35,882 nt of DNA, taken from the NCBI GenBank assembly GCA_000721275.1, contig JOFO01000053.1:1-35882 (forward strand). Direction: 5' to 3'. Origin of the DNA: Microtetraspora glauca (GTDB taxonomy: Bacteria; Actinomycetota; Actinomycetes; Streptomycetales; Streptomycetaceae). A program made the position numbers and the translations under genes. Positions 30,111-35,882 of this stretch are shown here, in pieces; the first letter of the stretch is position 1; every line of letters starts with the position of its first letter. The notes beneath the pieces are model-generated. The model worked only from the letters and a program-made list of their open reading frames with translations, ran no database searches and was not told the origin of the DNA.

Positions 30111-30225
30111 AACGTATTCCTAATGAGCTGATCGTGAACGCCGCTTCTGTCCGGTCCCTAGTCCATTAGGGGATTTCATCGCCCGGTTGGGGCACCGGAC
30201 ACGAAGGTTCGTGCCGCCGGACGCG

Positions 30226-30265
30226 GAACGGCCCCGGGGAGCGGATGCTCTCCCCGGGGCCGTTC
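30226..30265 (-). terminator. Perfect 16-bp terminator hairpin of the third chaplin
   Basis: Arms 30226-30241 and 30250-30265 pair exactly with an eight-base loop, 31 bases after the chaplin stop. Confidence 0.85.
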
Positions 30266-30296
30266 ACTCGGCCTTCCGCGTGCGCGGAGGCCCGGC

Positions 30297-30530
30297 TCAG
30301 GCGTTGACGCAGGTGTTGCCGAAGGCCGGGTTCAGCGCACCGATGACGTTGATGCTGTTGCCGCAGGCGTTGATCGGCACGTGGATCGGGATCTGGACGA
30401 CGTTGCCCGAGAGGACACCCGGCGAACCGACGGCGGCACCCTGCGCGCCGGCGTCGGCGAAGGCGGGCGTGGCCGCACCCATGGCCATGATGACTCCGGC
30501 GATGACGGCAGCAGCCTTCTTGCACTTCAT
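30297..30530 (-). CDS. Short chaplin (third copy)
   Basis: The 77-residue precursor starts at ATG 30528-30530. A signal peptide (cleavage near A-F-A-D, about 25) precedes the chaplin domain: G-S-P-G-V-L-S-G-N-V-V-Q-I-P-I-H-V-P at 35-52, and the loop C56 to C74 with V-I-G-A-L-N-P-A-F-G-N. An extra cysteine lies in the signal peptide (M-K-C-K-K). Isoleucines replace valines of the other two copies (Q-I-P-I-H, V-P-I-N), so it is the most distinct copy. The upstream region has GGAAAGGAA as ribosome site and a GTTGTC that could be a -10, but its -35 fits the shared pattern poorly. It lies next to the rodlin genes, as chaplins do in S. coelicolor. Confidence 0.92.
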   Translation of the reverse strand: MKCKKAAAVIAGVIMAMGAATPAFADAGAQGAAVGSPGVLSGNVVQIPIHVPINACGNSINVIGALNPAFGNTCVNA

Positions 30531-30657
30531 TTCGTCTGGTTCCTTTCCGTGGCGGAAGATCGGCCTCCGCCGCACATACGGACAACGACAGCCTGCCGCG
30601 AAGGAAACCGGGATCCCGGATCCGGCTCCGGCATTCACTCCGTTGCGCACACGACAC

Positions 30658-30687
30658 AGGGCCGGAGGAAGGAATTCCTCCGGCCCT
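30658..30687 (-). terminator. Terminator of the minus-strand rodlin
   Basis: A perfect 13-bp stem (30658-30670 with 30675-30687) has a GGAA loop, 17 bases after the rodlin stop. Confidence 0.8.
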
Positions 30688-30703
30688 GCGGCGCTTATGC
30701 GGA

Positions 30704-31117
30704 TCAGCTGTTGCCGATGCCGTTCCCGGAGAGGACCGGGATGTCCTCGACCAGGTGCGACAGCGGCTCGTCGCCCTTCGCCTGGGTCGAGTTCTCCGCG
30801 CACTGCTGGTTCTGCGGGGAGGAGAGGACGTTGATGTCCTGGACGGCGACCGGGACGAGGACGCCGACGACCGAGCCGACGTTGCCCTTGACCGGGGCGC
30901 CGAGGCACAGCTTGTTCAGCGAGCCCTGGACGGCCGCGAACTGCGGGCTCATGTCGCCCTTGGTCTTCGCGTTGCCGAACGACTGGTGGGCGCCGTTCCC
31001 GGAGAGGGAGGTGGTGCCGCCGTCGTTGGCGATGGCCATCGCGGGAGCGGCGGCCGCGGCGGCGACGCCGACGGCCGAAGCGGTGACGGCCGCGGCCGTC
31101 ATCATCTTCTTGATCAC
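30704..31117 (-). CDS. rdl: Rodlin (minus-strand member of the divergent pair)
   Basis: Rodlins are secreted proteins that align chaplin fibrils into paired rodlets on spores and aerial hyphae. The GTG at 31115-31117 gives 137 residues. A signal peptide (about 1-28) is followed by the family sequence [27 protein letters not shown], and [14 protein letters not shown], ending S-G-N-G-x-G-N-S. Cysteines are at 71 and 106. It is the most diverged of the three copies: L-C-L-G-A-P-V-K replaces P-C-x-G-L-P-A-K, one residue is inserted in V-V-G-V-L-V-P, and K-T-K replaces the conserved S-A-T-Y. It is monocistronic with its own promoter and terminator. Confidence 0.95.
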   Translation of the reverse strand: MIKKMMTAAAVTASAVGVAAAAAAPAMAIANDGGTTSLSGNGAHQSFGNAKTKGDMSPQFAAVQGSLNKLCLGAPVKGNVGSVVGVLVPVAVQDINVLSSPQNQQCAENSTQAKGDEPLSHLVEDIPVLSGNGIGNS

Positions 31118-31164
31118 GGTGATTCCGTTTCTCTTCCCACCAATCGCCCTGATTGATGCGACCG

Positions 31165-31194
31165 GATCAACTGCGGCCGGCGGTGGAGGTTCCG
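31165..31194 (-). promoter_or_regulatory. Rodlin promoter, CGGAAC-N17-GTTGATC
   Basis: Minus strand CGGAAC (31189-31194), 17 bases, GTTGATC (31165-31171), 47 bases before the start. The motif and spacing are identical to the two other rodlin promoters although the spacer differs. GGAAC-type -35 boxes are typical for ECF sigma factors. Confidence 0.8.
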
Positions 31195-31264
31195 GCGCTT
31201 CACCCGATCGACTGGGAGCCGCCGCGAGCGCTGCCGCGTGCGCTCCGCCAACGGGGTGACGAGG

Positions 31265-31294
31265 CGGAACCCGCCGGTCCGAAGCGAGTTGATC
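31265..31294 (+). promoter_or_regulatory. Rodlin promoter, CGGAAC-N17-GTTGATC
   Basis: CGGAAC (31265-31270), 17 bases, GTTGATC (31288-31294), 42 bases before the GTG at 31337. With the mirror-image copy at 31165-31194 it fills the 219-base divergent gap; the two -35 boxes are 70 bases apart and face away from each other. Confidence 0.8.
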
Positions 31295-31336
31295 AGGGGG
31301 CTCCCTGCACGGAGCCGGTTCTAGAAGGGAAATCCC

Positions 31337-31747
31337 GTGATCAAGAAGGTCATGGCCACCGCGGCCGCCGCCGCCTCGATCGTCGGCGCCTCCGCCGCCG
31401 CGGCCACCCCCGCCCTCGCCATCGCCGACGACGGTGGCACCACCTCCAAGAGCGGCAACTTCGCCCACCAGGCGTACGGCAACTCGGCGACCTACGGAAA
31501 CATGAGCCCGCAGTTCGCGCTCATCCAGGGCTCCCTGAACAAGCCGTGCGTGGGCCTGCCGGCCAAGCTCAACGCCGGTTCGATCGTCGGCCTCGTCCCG
31601 ATCTCGGTGCAGGACGTCAACGTGCTGTCCTCCCCGCAGAACCAGCAGTGCGTCGAGAACTCGACGCAGGCCAAGGGCGACGAGCCGCTGTCGCACATCC
31701 TGGAGGACATCCCGGTCCTCTCGGGCAACGGCGTGGGCAACAGCTGA
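31337..31747 (+). CDS. rdl: Rodlin (plus-strand member of the divergent pair)
   Basis: The GTG at 31337, behind AAGGGA, gives 136 residues. A signal peptide (about 1-28) precedes the full rodlin sequence: [29 protein letters not shown]71, G-L-P-A-K, the Q-N-Q-Q-C105 segment and the end L-S-G-N-G-V-G-N-S. The divergent arrangement with the preceding gene is that of rdlA/rdlB in S. coelicolor. In its mature part it is closer to the third copy at 33296 than to its divergent partner, which suggests that the third copy arose from this one. Confidence 0.95.
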   Translation: MIKKVMATAAAAASIVGASAAAATPALAIADDGGTTSKSGNFAHQAYGNSATYGNMSPQFALIQGSLNKPCVGLPAKLNAGSIVGLVPISVQDVNVLSSPQNQQCVENSTQAKGDEPLSHILEDIPVLSGNGVGNS

Positions 31748-31779
31748 CGCACCGCCTCCCCGGCGACGTCCGCGCGTCG

Positions 31780-31806
31780 AGGGGCCGCCCCGCCGGGGCG
31801 GCCCCT
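31780..31806 (+). terminator. Terminator of the plus-strand rodlin
   Basis: A 12-bp stem (31780-31791 with 31795-31806) has a three-base loop, followed by TCGCGC. It also faces the end of the small convergent gene. Confidence 0.75.
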
Positions 31807-31826
31807 TCGCGCTGTCACCGGTCGCC

Positions 31827-32054
31827 TCAGCGCGGCCAGACCGGAGCGGAGACCAGCCGCTCCCATTCCCGGTCGGGCATTCCCGGGACCGTTCTCCCCG
31901 CCTCGGTCCACTGGGCCACCAGGGCGGAATAGACGGGGAATTGGCCGGACGACCGGAAACGTTCGGCGGCCCGCGGCTCGCTCACATACCGGCTCTTCGG
32001 AATGAAGGCCATCCGTTCCCATTTCCCGGGCCTCGCGGGTTCAGGCGGCGCCAT
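31827..32054 (-). CDS. Small unknown protein (75 residues)
   Basis: The ATG at 32052-32054 is preceded by a good ribosome site (GGAGGGAG). The product has no signal peptide. It is basic and rich in Trp, Arg and Pro, with K-S-R-Y-V-S-E-P-R, F-P-V-Y-S-A-L-V-A-Q-W and P-G-M-P-D-R-E-W-E-R-L. These Trp-containing stretches look conserved rather than random. It lies between two rodlin loci and is divergent from the LCP gene; the 117-base gap is AT-richer than its surroundings. I do not know the family. Confidence 0.6.
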   Translation of the reverse strand: MAPPEPARPGKWERMAFIPKSRYVSEPRAAERFRSSGQFPVYSALVAQWTEAGRTVPGMPDREWERLVSAPVWPR

Positions 32055-32171
32055 TCTCGCTCCCTCCGCTGCTATTCCCGCATCATTACACAAACTCGCA
32101 ACGGAGTGATTCAGCCACCGCCCGACGCGTCGCGCCTCTCTGCGCGAACGGACTCGAAATAGCGTGCGGAC

Positions 32172-33200
32172 ATGAGATTTCCGCGTCCGCGGCGGCTCCT
32201 GCTCGTACCGGCGGCGCTTCTCGCGCTCGCTCCCGGAGCCCTCGCCTCCGCCCTCGGCCCCGCCGAACTCCCGGCCCCCGACCGAGGACTGAACCTGCTC
32301 GTCGTCGGCACGGACTCCCGGGACGGGATCACCGCCGCCGAGAAGGAACGTTTCCGGCTCGGCGGCAAGGACTGCGACTGCGCCGACGTGATGATGCTCG
32401 TGCACGTCTCCGCCGGGAACGACCGGGTCAGCGTGGTCTCGCTGCCGCGCGACTCGCTCGCCGAACTCCCCGGCCCGCACACCGACCTGCGCACCGGCAA
32501 GGTCCACGCGTCGCACCGCGCGAAGATCAACGCGGCCCACGCTGAGGGCGGTTCGCCGCTCGCCGTCGAGACCGTCGAGGCGGCGACCGGACTGGACGTG
32601 CACCGCTTCCTGGCGGTCGACTTCCGGCGGTTCATGGACACCGTCGACCGGATCGACGGCGGGGTGCCGATCTGCACGGCGAAGCCCCTGAAGGACCCGG
32701 CGACCGGGCTCGACCTGCCGGTCGGCACCCGGCGGGTCGGCGGCGGCGAGGGACTCCAGTACGTGCGGTCGCGGAAGGCCGACGGGGAGATGGACTTCGG
32801 GCGCATGCGCAAGCAGCAGAAGTTCGTCGTCAACACGCTGGACCGGATCCGGTCGAGCGGGATCCTCGCGGACCCCGCGAAGCTGCGGGCGCTGGCCGCG
32901 ACCCTGCGCGGCACCGCGCGGGCCGAGCGGGGGATCTCGGCGGCGGAGCTGCTGGAGCTCGCGGACCGGCTGAAGGCCGTCGGCCCGTCCCGTACCGAGT
33001 TCGCCACCGTGCCCGTCCGCGGCTTCGCGACGGTCGAGGGCGTCGGGTCCGTCGTCGCCTGGGACGAGGAGGGGGCCGCGAAGGTCTTCGCCCGGCTCCG
33101 GGCCGACCGTCCGCTGCCGCCCGCCGAGGCGGTCGCGCCGAGCGAGATCTCCGTCGCCCACTACGCGCCGGCCCGCGGTTCTTCGCTCATCTGCCCGTAG
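32172..33200 (+). CDS. LCP (LytR-CpsA-Psr) family wall-glycan ligase
   Basis: The 342-residue protein has an N-terminal signal or anchor (Arg-rich 1-8, hydrophobic 9-26), then an LCP domain. Its landmarks are the V-G-T-D-S-R loop (Asp47, Arg49), [10 protein letters not shown], the L-P-R-D-S motif (Arg93, Asp94), K-I-N-A-A-H, and Y-V-R-S-R-K-A-D with G-R-M-R-K-Q-Q. These residues bind the polyprenyl pyrophosphate of lipid-linked glycans, which LCP enzymes transfer to peptidoglycan. Beside a Wzy-type polysaccharide operon it is a natural candidate to fix that polymer to the wall. ATG at 32172; no strong ribosome site. A C-C pair (C-D-C) and a final Cys (L-I-C-P) are unusual. The third rodlin follows with its own promoter. 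Confidence 0.9.
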   Translation: MRFPRPRRLLLVPAALLALAPGALASALGPAELPAPDRGLNLLVVGTDSRDGITAAEKERFRLGGKDCDCADVMMLVHVSAGNDRVSVVSLPRDSLAELPGPHTDLRTGKVHASHRAKINAAHAEGGSPLAVETVEAATGLDVHRFLAVDFRRFMDTVDRIDGGVPICTAKPLKDPATGLDLPVGTRRVGGGEGLQYVRSRKADGEMDFGRMRKQQKFVVNTLDRIRSSGILADPAKLRALAATLRGTARAERGISAAELLELADRLKAVGPSRTEFATVPVRGFATVEGVGSVVAWDEEGAAKVFARLRADRPLPPAEAVAPSEISVAHYAPARGSSLICP

Positions 33201-33218
33201 GCCGTCCGGTGGACATCC

Positions 33219-33248
33219 CGGAACCTCCGCCCCTCCGACCAGTTGATC
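33219..33248 (+). promoter_or_regulatory. Rodlin promoter, CGGAAC-N17-GTTGATC (third copy)
   Basis: CGGAAC (33219-33224), 17 bases, GTTGATC (33242-33248), 47 bases before the ATG at 33296. It is exactly the motif of the other two rodlin genes. Confidence 0.8.
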
Positions 33249-33295
33249 AGCACGGCTCGGCACTCTGCGCGGGCCAGTCATCGAAAGGCCAGAAC

Positions 33296-33694
33296 ATGAA
33301 GAAGCTCCTCGCGACCGCTGCGGTGGCTGTTTCGGTCGTCGGCGCGACGGCCGGGCAGGCGCTCGCGATCGCTGACGACGGTGGCACCACCTCGCTCTCC
33401 GGCAACGGCGCGCACCAGGAGTTCGGCAACTCCGCCACCTACGGCGACATGAGCCCGCAGTTCGCGCTCGTCCAGGGTTCCCTGAACAAGCCGTGCATCG
33501 GTCTCCCCGCCAAGGTCAACGCCGGCTCCCTCGTCGGTCTCGTCCCGATCGCGGTGCAGGACATCAACGTGCTGTCCTCCCCGCAGAACCAGCAGTGCGT
33601 CGAGAACTCGACGCAGGCCAAGGGCGACGAGCCGCTGTCGCACATCCTCAGCGACATCCCGATCCTGTCCGGCAACGGCGCCGGCAACAGCTGA
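33296..33694 (+). CDS. rdl: Rodlin (third copy)
   Basis: The ATG at 33296, behind GAAAGG, gives 132 residues. The signal peptide is shorter than in the other copies (about 1-24), and the mature protein has every rodlin block: [31 protein letters not shown]67, G-L-P-A-K, Q-N-Q-Q-C101 and [10 protein letters not shown]. coelicolor has two rodlins, so this is an extra copy, separated from the divergent pair by an LCP gene and a small gene. It keeps an intact promoter and terminator and is probably expressed. Confidence 0.95.
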   Translation: MKKLLATAAVAVSVVGATAGQALAIADDGGTTSLSGNGAHQEFGNSATYGDMSPQFALVQGSLNKPCIGLPAKVNAGSLVGLVPIAVQDINVLSSPQNQQCVENSTQAKGDEPLSHILSDIPILSGNGAGNS

Positions 33695-33717
33695 GCCACG
33701 CCGCTCGGCCACGGCGC

Positions 33718-33753
33718 GGCCCCGTCGTCCCTCTCCGGAGGGGCGGCGGGGCC
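33718..33753. terminator. Bidirectional terminator between rodlin and DUF255 gene
   Basis: A 16-bp stem with two G-T pairs (33718-33733 with 33738-33753) and a TCCG loop lies between convergent genes. Confidence 0.75.
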
Positions 33754-33770
33754 GTGCCCGTTCGCGGGGG

Positions 33771-35795
<2,025 letters not shown>

Positions 35796-35849
35796 GGACC
35801 CATCCTCGCGCACCCGTCTCCGCCCCGCCCATACGCCACCCGGGCGGCG

Positions 35850-35882
35850 CGCGGGCGGGGCGGGGGCGGGGCGGGGGCGGGG
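35850..35882. repeat. G-rich run with GGGGC repeats at the window edge
   Basis: The last 33 bases alternate GCGGGGC and GGGGGC units on the plus strand, upstream of the DUF255 gene. Runs of four or five G could fold as a G-quadruplex. The rest lies outside the window. Confidence 0.5.

Overview
The window looks like chromosomal DNA of a Streptomyces (or a very close relative). It is very GC-rich and dense with genes, many of which begin with GTG or overlap their neighbour by ATGA/GTGA. It also carries chaplins, rodlins and a melC-type tyrosinase pair, which mark sporulating streptomycetes. I see no tRNA, rRNA, insertion sequence, integrase or CRISPR array.

Left part (1-12.5 kb). A truncated membrane-anchored protein leads in, followed by an AlaA-like aminotransferase and a small unknown protein behind a promoter that carries a palindrome. 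Next is a tightly overlapping four-gene unit: a membrane-tethered substrate-binding-like protein, TelA, a lipoprotein that joins a binding-protein domain to a von Willebrand A domain, and an XpaC-like membrane protein. GTP-dependent PEP carboxykinase (minus strand), a hemolysin-III/PAQR membrane protein and a TetR regulator follow. A minus-strand operon then encodes an unknown protein, a vitamin K epoxide reductase (VKOR) family disulfide-forming enzyme and a secreted GH26-like hydrolase.

Middle part (12.5-18.6 kb). A tyrosinase chaperone/enzyme pair converges on a ChpG-like chaplin. After that comes a run of minus-strand secreted proteins: a small Val/Pro-rich protein, a sortase-anchored (LPDTG) stalk protein, two further small secreted proteins and a second short chaplin. 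The N-terminus of the stalk protein aligns with the ChpG-like chaplin over its whole mature length, although it has diverged strongly; it appears to be an unusual wall-anchored chaplin.

Right part (18.6-35.9 kb). Eight plus-strand genes, mostly overlapping or closely spaced, form a complete Wzx/Wzy-type exopolysaccharide pathway: two GT4 glycosyltransferases, an initiating phosphoglycosyl transferase, an O-antigen polymerase/ligase-like protein, a MurJ-type flippase, a NodB-type deacetylase, a Wzz-like protein and a CelD/BcsL-type acetyltransferase. A convergent gene encodes a second GH26-like hydrolase with a long repetitive stalk and a Cys-bracketed tail. A third chaplin, three rodlins (two divergent and one separate), an LCP ligase and a DUF255/YyaL-type thioredoxin-fold protein complete the window.

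How the parts may fit together (inference). Chaplins and rodlins build the hydrophobic rodlet layer. The polysaccharide cluster makes a matrix, LCP and sortase substrates can fix material to the wall, the GH26 enzymes may trim the glycan, and VKOR may supply disulfides to the Cys-rich surface proteins. All three rodlins share an exact CGGAAC-N17-GTTGATC promoter. Close variants precede two chaplins and the tyrosinase, which points to one developmental ECF-sigma regulon (BldN is the obvious candidate).
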